64,000 bases of DNA from Balneolaceae bacterium (lineage in GTDB: Bacteria; Bacteroidota; Rhodothermia; Balneolales; Balneolaceae): NCBI GenBank assembly GCA_006969905.1, contig CP030887.1:806001-870000 (forward strand), in the 5' to 3' direction. Below are positions 1 to 8,089 of the stretch, piece by piece. Position 1 is the stretch's first letter; each line of letters begins with the position of its first letter. Below the pieces are notes generated by a model. That model did no database searches. It had not been told where the DNA came from and saw only the letters and a program-made list of their open reading frames with translations. A program made the position numbers and the translations under genes.

Positions 1-1223
1 AAGGTTCACACTTATCTGTTTTTAAGCAGTTTGGTACTGCGCAGGTCAAAATTAATGATCTCGCTTTGGAATTTGTTGGCGCCCGGAAAGAGAGCTATCG
101 CAAAAACTCCAGAAAACCTTTAGTTGAAGACGGAAGCCTTGAGGATGATCAGTTTAGAAGAGACCTTACCATTAATGCCCTTTCCTGGTCATTAAATAAA
201 CACGACTTTGGTACCCTTCTTGATCCTTTTGGCGGCATTAGAGATTTGCAAAGCCAATTGGTGAGAACTCCGATTGATCCGTTACAAACTTTTGATGATG
301 ACCCGCTAAGAATGATGCGGGCTATCCGGTTTGCCAATCAACTTGAATTTGATATTGAGGATAAAACCTATCGGGCCATTTGTAACATGGCTCCAAGGCT
401 TGAAATTATTTCCAAAGAGCGGATCATAGAAGAACTCAACAAAATAATCATGACCGCTAAACCCTCTATCGGGTTTAAATACTTATTTAAGACAGGGCTT
501 CTAAAACAGTTCTTCCCTGAAATGCACCAGCTTCATGGTGTGCAGGAAGTAAATGGGCACCGTCATAAAGATAATTTTTGGCATACTCTCCAGGTATTGG
601 ATAATGTGGTAAATCTTGGCGGTGATTTGTGGTTAAGATGGGCAGCGATTATGCACGATATTGCAAAGCCCCCTACCCAGAAGTACCAGGAAGAAATTGG
701 CTGGACATTTCACGGGCATGATGCGCTAGGCGCCAAATGGACCAAAGGAATTTTCAGAAGGCTTGGTCTGCCGCTTGATGAACGAATGCGGTATGTAAGA
801 AAACTGGTCCGGTTGCATCTGCGGCCCATTGCGTTGGCTTCTGATGAAGTAAGTGATAGCGCTGTACGGCGTTTGATTTTTGAAGCAGGAGATCATATCG
901 ATGATTTGATGTTGCTTTGCCGGGCTGATATAACAAGTAAGAACGAACTTAAAGTTGAGCGCTTCCAGAAAAACTTTAACCGGGTAGAGGCCAAAATCAA
1001 AGAGGTCGAAAAAAAGGATCGTATCCGAAACTGGAAAAATCCTGTTTCAGGTGATGAGATTATGCAAACTCTTGGCATAGGCCCCGGCAGGGTTATCGGA
1101 GATATCAAAGAAGCAATAAAAGAAGCTATACTTAATGGAGATATACCCAATAATCATACTGCTGCTTTTGAGTATATGATTAAGAACAAAGATCAATTCC
1201 TGAATAAAAAAGAAACTACCTGA
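1..1223 (+). CDS. cca: CCA tRNA nucleotidyltransferase with HD domain (5' truncated by window edge)
   Basis: The reading frame is open from codon position 3 at the window edge, so the start codon and the catalytic GS...D nucleotidyltransferase motif lie upstream. The visible part begins after the first metal-binding region. It shows the RRDLTINAL motif of class II CCA-adding/poly(A) polymerases about 53 codons in, then the RNA-binding head (DPLRMMRAIRFANQL), then an HD phosphohydrolase domain with MHDIAKP about 217 codons in. The family adds or repairs the 3' CCA end of tRNAs; the HD domain is linked to 2',3'-cyclic phosphatase/phosphodiesterase activity in some members. The TGA stop lies 3 nt before ispE, so the two are probably co-transcribed. 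Poly(A) polymerase is the alternative, since the families cannot be separated by eye. The in-frame TTG at 66 is internal, because homology-like sequence continues upstream of it. Confidence 0.88.
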   Translation, partial: GSHLSVFKQFGTAQVKINDLALEFVGARKESYRKNSRKPLVEDGSLEDDQFRRDLTINALSWSLNKHDFGTLLDPFGGIRDLQSQLVRTPIDPLQTFDDDPLRMMRAIRFANQLEFDIEDKTYRAICNMAPRLEIISKERIIEELNKIIMTAKPSIGFKYLFKTGLLKQFFPEMHQLHGVQEVNGHRHKDNFWHTLQVLDNVVNLGGDLWLRWAAIMHDIAKPPTQKYQEEIGWTFHGHDALGAKWTKGIFRRLGLPLDERMRYVRKLVRLHLRPIALASDEVSDSAVRRLIFEAGDHIDDLMLLCRADITSKNELKVERFQKNFNRVEAKIKEVEKKDRIRNWKNPVSGDEIMQTLGIGPGRVIGDIKEAIKEAILNGDIPNNHTAAFEYMIKNKDQFLNKKETT

Positions 1224-1226
1224 AAC

Positions 1227-2105
1227 GTGAGTAAAGAACTTTGGATTTCCAATTCCTATGCAAAGATTAACCTCGGGCTTAATGTGCTGGAACGCCTTGA
1301 TAATGGCTATCATACCATAGAAACAGGTTTTTGCTTTTTGGAATGGGCAGATCGATTTGAGCTTACCCCTTCGGGCGGAAATAACTTGAGCATGACTGAC
1401 CCTTCTATCCCAGTGGATGATTCAAATCTCATTGTTAAAGCAGTAACCCTGTTAGAAAAAGAAGCAGGCTTAAAAGATAAGTTCAGCATAAAGGTAGAAA
1501 AGAAAATTCCTGCCGGAGCAGGATTAGGCGGGGGCAGCAGTAATGCAGCTACTACCCTTCGAATGATAAACAAGATTGCCAATCTTGGACTTACCGCTTC
1601 TGACCTCATGGAGCTTGGGAAAAAACTGGGAGCGGATGTTCCCTTTTTTGTGAAAGGGGTACCTGGTTTTGCAACAGGCCTCGGAACAGAAATCGAAGAA
1701 TTAGACATTCAACCTGATGGATGGATTGTGACTATTTTTCCGGGCATACCTAGCAGTACCCCGGAAGCGTATCAATGTGCCGAACCAAATCCTGAACCGG
1801 AATTTTCTTTGAAAAAAGTACTGTTAGAAGAAGAGATTGAAGAGTGGCAGTACCTGCTTCAGAACGAGTTGGAACCGGCCGTTTTCCCTCGTTTAGAATT
1901 AGTGGGTAATATCAAAGATCAATGCTATGAATTCGGGGCCAGTTACGCTTCTATGAGCGGAAGCGGTTCCAGCGTTTTTGGTATTTTTAAGCAGGATTTT
2001 GTTGCTATTCATGCCTACGAGTCGTTTCATAGTTTAGGTTTTTCAGCGAACCTGACAAGACCTCTATTTAAACCAGACTTAGGTATTTATAAAAAGACTG
2101 AATAA
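1227..2105 (+). CDS. ispE: 4-diphosphocytidyl-2-C-methyl-D-erythritol kinase
   Basis: This GHMP-family kinase phosphorylates CDP-ME in the non-mevalonate (MEP) isoprenoid pathway in the cytoplasm. The 292-residue length is normal for IspE. Diagnostic motifs are the N-terminal AKINLGLNVL with the YH substrate region, the ATP-binding glycine-rich loop PAGAGLGGGSSNAA at about residues 94-107, the LGADVPFF motif, and the C-terminal MSGSGSSVFG motif 3. The start is GTG, 3 nt after the upstream stop, which fits translational coupling with the CCA enzyme. No better ATG precedes the conserved AKINL motif. Confidence 0.95.
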   Translation: MSKELWISNSYAKINLGLNVLERLDNGYHTIETGFCFLEWADRFELTPSGGNNLSMTDPSIPVDDSNLIVKAVTLLEKEAGLKDKFSIKVEKKIPAGAGLGGGSSNAATTLRMINKIANLGLTASDLMELGKKLGADVPFFVKGVPGFATGLGTEIEELDIQPDGWIVTIFPGIPSSTPEAYQCAEPNPEPEFSLKKVLLEEEIEEWQYLLQNELEPAVFPRLELVGNIKDQCYEFGASYASMSGSGSSVFGIFKQDFVAIHAYESFHSLGFSANLTRPLFKPDLGIYKKTE

Positions 2106-2127
2106 GTCAAATTTTGAACAAAAAGAG

Positions 2128-2140
2128 CGCTATTTTAGCG
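2128..2140. repeat. Small inverted repeat upstream of glgP
   Basis: CGCTA (2128-2132), a 3-nt TTT loop and TAGCG (2136-2140) form a perfect 5-bp inverted repeat in the 60-nt gap between ispE and glgP, 25 nt before the glgP start. It could be an operator half or a weak hairpin. No T-run follows, so it is not a convincing terminator. Confidence 0.3.
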
Positions 2141-2165
2141 ACTTACTATTAAAGAAAACATCAAG

Positions 2166-4649
2166 ATGGCTAAGAAGACAGCTACCAACGGAGTGAGAAT
2201 AAGATCGGGAATGGACCGCGATTCTCTCCGTGAAGACATTACATTACACTTGCGCCATACGCTGGCAAAAGACGAATTTTCAAAAACCAACTGGGACAAT
2301 TACCGAACGGTTGTGCTTTCCTTATTGGATCGCCTCCATGATAAATGGTTAAATACCCAGCAGCATTATTATAAAGTGGATGCCAAACGGGTTTATTATT
2401 TGTCGATGGAATACCTGATTGGCCGATTGTTGGATAACATGATTGTAAACCTGAATATCCAGCAAGAAGTAGCAGATGCTCTTGAAGATGTAGGCCTCGA
2501 TTACGAGAAGATCAGAGATGCAGAATGGGATGCCGGGCTTGGAAATGGAGGCCTGGGCCGGTTAGCTGCCTGCTTCCTCGATTCTATGGCAACCCTGGGC
2601 ATTCCTGCAATGGGATATGGCCTGCGTTACGATTATGGGATTTTCTACCAAACCCTGGAAAACGGTTTCCAGATTGAGAAGCCGGATCTATGGCTCCGAT
2701 ATGGAAATCCCTGGGATATCGTGCGCCCTAAAATTCAATATCCTGTTGAGTTTTACGGGCATCAAAGCATGTATAATGCTCCGAATAACGGCCATATAAA
2801 ATATGAATGGAAAGACACCCGAAAAGTACAGGCTGTTGCATACGATACTCCTATACCTGGTTATGATAATGGTATAGTAAATAATTTGCGACTCTGGAAA
2901 GCTGAATCGGATGTAGCACTAGACCTTAAAAGCTTTAACCAGGGACAATACATTGAAGCTGTTAAAGAAAATCAGCTGGAGCAAAATATTACCCGGGTAT
3001 TATATCCAAATGACAAAGTTTTTGTAGGGCAAGAGCTTAGATTAAAGCAGGAGTACTTCCTGGTTTCTGCCTCCATGCAGGATATCATCAGGCGCTTTAA
3101 GCGTTCTAATGACGACTGGACAAAATTTCCGGAAAAAGTAGCCATTCAGTGCAACGATACGCATCCTAATTTGGCTATTCCAGAATTAATGCGGGTACTT
3201 CTTGATGATGTAGATATGACATGGGATAAAGCATGGGATATCACTAAAAACTCGATTGCCTATACTAACCATACCCTACTACCCGAAGCGCTGGAAAAAT
3301 GGCCCGTTTCTTTGGTTAGAAACCTGCTGCCCCGTCACCTCAATATTATCTATGAAATCAATCGTCGTTTTATGGATACCATAAGAGCTTCTTATGGTAA
3401 TGATACTGGTAAAATGGCCCGGTTATCAATTATAGGAGAAGGAGAAAACCCGGTTGTCCACATGGCACACCTGGGAATTGTGGGCGCCAAAAAAGTAAAT
3501 GGCGTAGCCGCTCTTCATTCAAGATTGCTGAAGGAAACCATGTTCCGTGAATTTCATGAAATGTTTCCTGATTTATTTACCAATAAGACAAATGGTATTA
3601 CCCCCCGGAGATGGCTAAAACAATGTAATCCTGATTTATCAAACCTGATTACCAAACACATTGGGGATAAATGGGTCACTAACCTGGATGAACTAAAAAA
3701 GCTTGAACCTTTAGCTGAAGACAAAGCTTTTCAAAAAGAATTTGCTAAGATCAAACTGGATAACAAAAAGAAGCTGGCTTCCTACATCAAAAAAACCACA
3801 GATGTTGATGTAGACCCGAAGTCAATGTTTGATATCCAGATCAAGAGGATCCATGAGTATAAAAGACAGTTAATGGCTGCTCTTCATGTGGCTGTGCTGT
3901 ATAACCGACTCAAAAAGAATCCGGATTTAGATATTGTTCCGAGAACCGTGATTTTCGGGGGTAAAGCGGCACCGGGTTACACTATGGCAAAGCTGCACAT
4001 CAAACTGATTAACAGTATTGGTGACCTGGTTAATAACGATCCCCAGGTGAATAAAAAACTAAAATGCCTGTTCCTTGAGAATTATCGCGTTACTTTGGCT
4101 GAAATGATGATCCCCGCAGCAAACCTTTCTGAGCAAATATCTACAGCAGGGATGGAAGCCTCAGGAACGGGTAATATGAAGTTTGCCTTAAACGGTGCCT
4201 TGACCATCGGTACTTTAGACGGGGCAAATGTAGAGATTAAAGAAGAAGTAGGTGATGAAAACATCTTCATATTCGGGTTAACTGTTGAAGAAGTGGAAGA
4301 GCTTCGCAGACAAGGATACAACCCATGGGATTATTATAATGCCAGTGCCGAATTGAAAATGGTTCTTGATCAGGTTCGGGCCGGTTTTTTCAGCCCTGAA
4401 GACCCTAAGCTTTTCCAGCCCATCATTGATGCACTTCTACACAAGGGCGACTACTTCATGGTTCTCGCTGATTTCGATGCTTACATCAAAGAGCAGAAAT
4501 TGGTGGAAAAAGCATATCGTAAAACTTCTGATTGGAACCGAAAGGCTATATTAAATGTGGCTAGAATAGGTAAATTCTCAAGCGATCGAACCATTCAGGA
4601 TTATGCCGATGAAATTTGGGAAGCACCTGCTGTAAAGCTTAAAAAATAA
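2166..4649 (+). CDS. glgP: Glycogen/alpha-glucan phosphorylase
   Basis: This PLP enzyme releases glucose 1-phosphate from glycogen or maltodextrins. At 827 residues it has the typical length of the GT35 family. Conserved stretches include YYLSMEYLIGR near residue 80, LGNGGLGRLAACFLDS near 120-135, the NDTHP and TNHTLLPEALEKWP motifs in the middle, and the PLP-lysine region EASGTGNMKF at about residue 670, followed by TIGTLDGANVEI. The ATG start gives a short unconserved head before the RxDI-type N-terminus. The preceding gap of 60 nt makes it either the third gene of the cca-ispE operon or a separately promoted unit. No glycogen synthase or branching enzyme is in view. Confidence 0.96.
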   Translation: MAKKTATNGVRIRSGMDRDSLREDITLHLRHTLAKDEFSKTNWDNYRTVVLSLLDRLHDKWLNTQQHYYKVDAKRVYYLSMEYLIGRLLDNMIVNLNIQQEVADALEDVGLDYEKIRDAEWDAGLGNGGLGRLAACFLDSMATLGIPAMGYGLRYDYGIFYQTLENGFQIEKPDLWLRYGNPWDIVRPKIQYPVEFYGHQSMYNAPNNGHIKYEWKDTRKVQAVAYDTPIPGYDNGIVNNLRLWKAESDVALDLKSFNQGQYIEAVKENQLEQNITRVLYPNDKVFVGQELRLKQEYFLVSASMQDIIRRFKRSNDDWTKFPEKVAIQCNDTHPNLAIPELMRVLLDDVDMTWDKAWDITKNSIAYTNHTLLPEALEKWPVSLVRNLLPRHLNIIYEINRRFMDTIRASYGNDTGKMARLSIIGEGENPVVHMAHLGIVGAKKVNGVAALHSRLLKETMFREFHEMFPDLFTNKTNGITPRRWLKQCNPDLSNLITKHIGDKWVTNLDELKKLEPLAEDKAFQKEFAKIKLDNKKKLASYIKKTTDVDVDPKSMFDIQIKRIHEYKRQLMAALHVAVLYNRLKKNPDLDIVPRTVIFGGKAAPGYTMAKLHIKLINSIGDLVNNDPQVNKKLKCLFLENYRVTLAEMMIPAANLSEQISTAGMEASGTGNMKFALNGALTIGTLDGANVEIKEEVGDENIFIFGLTVEEVEELRRQGYNPWDYYNASAELKMVLDQVRAGFFSPEDPKLFQPIIDALLHKGDYFMVLADFDAYIKEQKLVEKAYRKTSDWNRKAILNVARIGKFSSDRTIQDYADEIWEAPAVKLKK

Positions 4650-4677
4650 TCTTTTTCTGGCGCAAGTTTTTGTTAAA

Positions 4678-4717
4678 CTGCTCGTCCAAAGGCTAAAAGG
4701 CTATTTTGGACGAGCAG
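4678..4717 (+). promoter_or_regulatory. 13-bp perfect hairpin enclosing RBS and TTG start of ECF sigma gene
   Basis: The arms CTGCTCGTCCAAA (4678-4690) and TTTGGACGAGCAG (4705-4717) are perfect reverse complements with a 14-nt loop. The TTG start (4706-4708) lies in the 3' arm and the only SD-like run (AAAAGG, 4695-4700) lies in the loop. Folding of the mRNA would hide the start codon. No U-tract follows, so a terminator for glgP is less likely. Confidence 0.55.
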
Positions 4718-5287
4718 CAATTCATAGAACAACTTCGAAATGGGGATCGGGTTGCTTTCAATCGATTGGTTGAAGAGCACAAGGATGCCATTTTGAATGT
4801 ATGCTATGGATTTGTTAAAAATGCTGATGAGGCTGAAGACCTGACCCAGGAGGTTTTTGTAGAAGTATATAAAACCATTGCCAAATTCCGGGAGCACTCC
4901 TCTTTATTTACCTGGATGTATCGTATAGCTGTTTCGAGATCTCTTGATGCGCTTAAAAGAAAAAAAAGCGTAAAGAGGACTGCTTTTTTTGAGAAAAGAG
5001 TCCGCTCGGACTCTGCAGATTTGGAAATGGAACAAAAGGCAGCAGACATACCAGATCCAGAAGCTGCCCTTGAACAAAAACAGCAACGAGTGTTTATCAA
5101 TCATTGCCTTGATCAGTTAGCCGAAAACCAGCGCATTGCTTTTGTATTGAGCCAGCAAAATGGCATAAGCTATAAGGAAATTTCGGAAATAATGGACAAA
5201 AGCCTCTCATCGGTCGAATCGTTAGTACATAGATCTAAAACAAATCTTAGAAAAATTATGGAGGAGTCGTATCGCGATTATTTTTAA
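4706..5287 (+). CDS. RNA polymerase ECF sigma-70 family factor
   Basis: 193 residues, a normal length for ECF sigma factors. Region 2 covers about residues 10-75 (FNRLVEEHKDAILNV, then EDLTQEVFVEVYK and FTWMYRIAVSRSLD). Region 4 covers about 130-185 (LAENQRIAFVLSQQNGISYK, EISEIMDKSLSSVESLVHRS), the helix-turn-helix that reads the -35 element. The start is TTG: an in-frame stop lies at 4694-4696, no ATG occurs before the conserved DEQQFIEQLRNGD start of region 2, and an AAAAGG lies 5 nt upstream. The start sits inside a strong hairpin. Downstream lie a small single-TM protein and a Spy-like periplasmic protein, which suggests an envelope-stress response, possibly to metal or misfolding. Confidence 0.92.
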   Translation: MDEQQFIEQLRNGDRVAFNRLVEEHKDAILNVCYGFVKNADEAEDLTQEVFVEVYKTIAKFREHSSLFTWMYRIAVSRSLDALKRKKSVKRTAFFEKRVRSDSADLEMEQKAADIPDPEAALEQKQQRVFINHCLDQLAENQRIAFVLSQQNGISYKEISEIMDKSLSSVESLVHRSKTNLRKIMEESYRDYF

Positions 5288-5338
5288 TCCGAAAGTTTCT
5301 GATATTTTTTTCGCCTAATATCGCAACGGGTAAACAGT

Positions 5339-5662
5339 ATGAAAAAACAACCATACATATCAAAAGAAATCAACAAACTAATGGAGGAAGCCGGGTCTCC
5401 CGCCGGGTTAAAAACCAGTGATTCTTTCGTTAGTAATTTGAACCAGAGGCTGGATGAAACAGGTCGTAAGAAGGTAAATGCTCCTGTATTTTCGCTTCAA
5501 AGCTTGGTTAAATATGCTGCTGTATTAGTTATTATGGCGTTAAATATCGCTGTTTTGATTACTGCCTCTTCCTCCAATGAAACCGAAAGCACCTCTTTAG
5601 AAACTCTTTCTGATGTAACAGATACGTACTTTCCGGATTATACCTACAGCGAATTGGAGTAA
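5339..5662 (+). CDS. Small single-pass membrane protein, possible anti-sigma factor
   Basis: 107 residues that I do not recognise as a named family. About 50 polar N-terminal residues are followed by one hydrophobic helix (about residues 59-80, VKYAAVLVIMALNIAVLITA) and a short acidic, Ser/Thr-rich tail. It starts with ATG 51 nt after the ECF sigma gene and ends 3 nt before the Spy-like gene. Position and topology (cytoplasmic N-domain, one TM, periplasmic tail) are what an anti-sigma factor would have, but no zinc anti-sigma HxxxCxxC motif is present, so the role is inferred from context only. Confidence 0.7.
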   Translation: MKKQPYISKEINKLMEEAGSPAGLKTSDSFVSNLNQRLDETGRKKVNAPVFSLQSLVKYAAVLVIMALNIAVLITASSSNETESTSLETLSDVTDTYFPDYTYSELE

Positions 5663-5665
5663 GCC

Positions 5666-6193
5666 ATGAATATCTTTGAAAAACATCGTTTCTCTGCTTT
5701 TGCCATCGGTTTATTGGTAATAATGAATCTGGCCCTGATTGCTTTCATTGCCTTTCCGTATGTCACTTCTACAGACAATCGGTTTAAAGAAAGGCTTGGA
5801 AAGGATTTTATTTCCAACAAGCTGAACTTCTCTGATGAGCAAAAATCTCAAATGTTCGAACTCCGCCAGTTACATCGTTCCGAAATACGAAATCTTCAGC
5901 GCGAGGTTAATCAAAAAAGGCAGGAACTGTTTAACCTTATGAGGGCTGATGATCACTCTGAAGAACAAATTCAGATAATTACTGATGAAATAGGAATGGC
6001 CGTGGCTGAAATTGAAAAATCAACCTTTAAACATTTCAGCAGTATTAGGGCATTATGTACCCCTGAACAGCTTGTTATTTTTGATGAGCTTCTTTTGGAA
6101 ATTGCAAAGAGAAAGGGATCCGGGCACAGAGAAATGAGACAACGAGGCCAGGGAAAAAGGAACCAGTCACTTCCTTCGCTACCGGATAACTAG
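5666..6193 (+). CDS. Spy/CpxP-like periplasmic protein (heavy-metal resistance family)
   Basis: 175 residues: a membrane anchor or uncleaved signal near residues 10-32 (FAIGLLVIMNLALIAFIAF) and then a mostly alpha-helical charged domain. It resembles the LTxxQ family of Spy/CpxP/ZraP and CnrX-type sensors (FSDEQKSQMFELRQLHRSEI, later CTPEQLVIFDELL). Such proteins act in the periplasm as chaperones or metal-sensing partners of ECF systems. The C-terminus is basic and Gly/Arg/Gln rich. It is the third gene of the sigma operon, 3 nt after the small membrane protein, so it is a plausible output or sensor of that system. A single Cys lies next to the second LTxxQ-like motif. Confidence 0.78.
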   Translation: MNIFEKHRFSAFAIGLLVIMNLALIAFIAFPYVTSTDNRFKERLGKDFISNKLNFSDEQKSQMFELRQLHRSEIRNLQREVNQKRQELFNLMRADDHSEEQIQIITDEIGMAVAEIEKSTFKHFSSIRALCTPEQLVIFDELLLEIAKRKGSGHREMRQRGQGKRNQSLPSLPDN

Positions 6194-6255
6194 AAGTTTT
6201 TACAACGGCTTTAATCTATTTTGCATTGATATCGGCAAAGTGTTAAAATCTTTGT

Positions 6256-7266
6256 ATGCAGTTATCACAAATTGATTCCGTTCAAAGTAAGGCTCAGCCC
6301 GATTCGGCTATCATTAGCACCGATTCAACATTTAATATTCCAAATCCAACAGACTATTCCATAACAGAGATTTTTATCTATATCGGGGATTTCCTCCAGG
6401 TAACCCTTTTTAAAATCCAGGATACCCCGGTTACTTTTCTGTCCATCATAATTTTTATTCTTTTTTTGGTGGGCTTTTCACTTCTGGCTTCTTTTGTAAA
6501 GCGTTTTTTGAACAAAAAAGTATTTCCCCGTTTTATTAAGGATAGCGGATTGAGATATACACTAGCCCGTATGTCTCAATATATCATTGTGATTATAGGG
6601 GTTTTTGTCTCTTTTCAATTTCTGGGTATTGATTTGACAGGGCTCGCCGTTATTTTCGGTTTTCTTTCAGTTGGTATTGGTTTTGGTTTGCAGAACATCA
6701 CCTCCAATTTCATATCGGGACTTATCGTTTTGTTTGAGCGTCCCATAAGCGTGGGTGACCGGGTAATGGTAAATGATATTGAAGGAGATATACAGGAAAT
6801 AAATATCCGCTCAACTAAAGTAAGAACCCTCAATAATATTTCCATTATTGTTCCAAATTCTGAATTTGTATCGAAAGACGTTGTGAACTACTCTCATGGA
6901 GACCCAACTTATCGTTTAGCCATTGATGTAGGCGTGTCTTATGGGTCAGACCTGGATAAAGTCATTAAAGCACTAAACGAAGTTGCTGAGGAGTCCGATT
7001 CCATTATGAAGGAACCAAAACATGATGTGCATCTTCGCTCATTCGGAGATTCTGCCTGGAATATGAAACTCCTGGTTTGGGTAAGTAATGTAAAAGAGCA
7101 CTATAACATCCTGAATGAACTGAACCAGGCTATAGTTCGAAAGTTCAGGGATTACGATATTGAAATTCCATTCCCCCAAAGAGATATCAATTTCAGGAAC
7201 GCCATGCCGGAAAGTGATAAAGAACAAGAAGCCAGACAGAACGAAAAGGAAAACGAGGATAATTAG
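6256..7266 (+). CDS. MscS-type small-conductance mechanosensitive channel
   Basis: 336 residues. A polar N-terminal leader of about 35 residues precedes three predicted TM helices (about 58-80, 102-120, 128-155). The third carries the Gly/Ala-rich pore pattern SVGIGFGLQNITSNFISGL and leads into the beta-domain motif ERPISVGDRV, the hallmark of MscS. The C-terminal cytoplasmic vestibule ends with IPFPQRDI, also family typical, and then an acidic Glu/Asn tail. It would release solutes from the inner membrane on hypo-osmotic shock. Transcription is probably separate from the sigma operon (62-nt gap). Confidence 0.93.
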   Translation: MQLSQIDSVQSKAQPDSAIISTDSTFNIPNPTDYSITEIFIYIGDFLQVTLFKIQDTPVTFLSIIIFILFLVGFSLLASFVKRFLNKKVFPRFIKDSGLRYTLARMSQYIIVIIGVFVSFQFLGIDLTGLAVIFGFLSVGIGFGLQNITSNFISGLIVLFERPISVGDRVMVNDIEGDIQEINIRSTKVRTLNNISIIVPNSEFVSKDVVNYSHGDPTYRLAIDVGVSYGSDLDKVIKALNEVAEESDSIMKEPKHDVHLRSFGDSAWNMKLLVWVSNVKEHYNILNELNQAIVRKFRDYDIEIPFPQRDINFRNAMPESDKEQEARQNEKENEDN

Positions 7267-7289
7267 TTTTAGCGCCATTGGTTAATCTA

Positions 7290-7297
7290 TAAATTTG
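7290..7297 (+). promoter_or_regulatory. Possible Bacteroidota-type -7 box upstream of cupredoxin operon
   Basis: TAAATTTG matches the TAnnTTTG -7 consensus used by Bacteroidota housekeeping sigma factor. It would give a leader of roughly 90 nt before the start at 7394. No clear TTG -33 box lies at the expected distance, so the call is tentative. Confidence 0.3.
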
Positions 7298-7393
7298 TTC
7301 CCAGGTACTTTGTATTAAAACAACTCTGAATAACACATAAAGAAATTGATGTTTTCGGCATTTATGGGTTAATTCGATAAAAAATTTCCGCAC

Positions 7394-8086
7394 ATGAAAT
7401 TACTATCAGGCATCCTGATTTTGATAGTTGCCCATTTTTACCCTCATTCAGATATCGAAGTTAAACATGTGAACTCAGTTCAACTGACTGGCTCTGTAAC
7501 AGGCAAAGTAGTACTGGCACAAAAAAACTCTACTATCCGTTCTGGTGGCAGGTTATATGGAAGGCCTTCTTCTTCAGGCTCCCGAAAGGCCGTCACAGAT
7601 TCTGTGCTAATCGTCATTACAGGCTCCATGCCAAACCCTGTCTCAAACAGTAAGTCCGATCAAATCCTAAATCAAAAGGATCAAAAATTTACCCCGGGCC
7701 TTTTGGCTATAAAGCAAAATGAATCTGTGAGAATTGTCAATTCAGACCCAGTGTATCACAATGTATTCAGCCTGTCTAATACCAAAAAATTCGATGTAGG
7801 CCGCCGCCCTAAAGGAGAGCATTATACCGTTACTTTTGACAAACCCGGGGTTGTTGATGTTTTTTGTGACATTCACTCCAACATGCACGCTGTTATCCAT
7901 GTACTCCCTCCTGATGCCGTCGCATGGATTAAAGTAAAATCCGGAGACCCATTTCACTTTGCAGAAATTCCTGCAGGTAGTTACCAGCTAACGGTGTATG
8001 CTTTGGGTTATCAGGAAGCTTCCGTAAATATTGATGTTTCTTCCGGAGATGAAAACCAGATCGGAACCATCACATTGAATTCTTAG
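7394..8086 (+). CDS. Exported cupredoxin-like (blue copper) protein with carboxypeptidase-regulatory-like tail
   Basis: 230 residues. A hydrophobic N-terminal stretch (LLSGILILIVAHF) looks like a signal peptide. Residues about 70-172 form a plastocyanin/azurin-like domain with a full type-1 copper ligand set: H122 in VYHNVF, then C158-x2-H161-x2-M164 in the FCDIHSNM loop. The last about 55 residues (FAEIPAGSYQLTVYALGY) resemble a CarboxypepD_reg-like beta-sandwich. Database entries for such proteins are often called methylamine utilization protein, a name that says little about function. It ends 3 nt before the cyclase gene and very probably forms an operon with it and the outer-membrane barrel. 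Role inferred: periplasmic copper or redox sensing, or electron transfer. Confidence 0.82.
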   Translation: MKLLSGILILIVAHFYPHSDIEVKHVNSVQLTGSVTGKVVLAQKNSTIRSGGRLYGRPSSSGSRKAVTDSVLIVITGSMPNPVSNSKSDQILNQKDQKFTPGLLAIKQNESVRIVNSDPVYHNVFSLSNTKKFDVGRRPKGEHYTVTFDKPGVVDVFCDIHSNMHAVIHVLPPDAVAWIKVKSGDPFHFAEIPAGSYQLTVYALGYQEASVNIDVSSGDENQIGTITLNS

Positions 8087-8089
8087 TGC

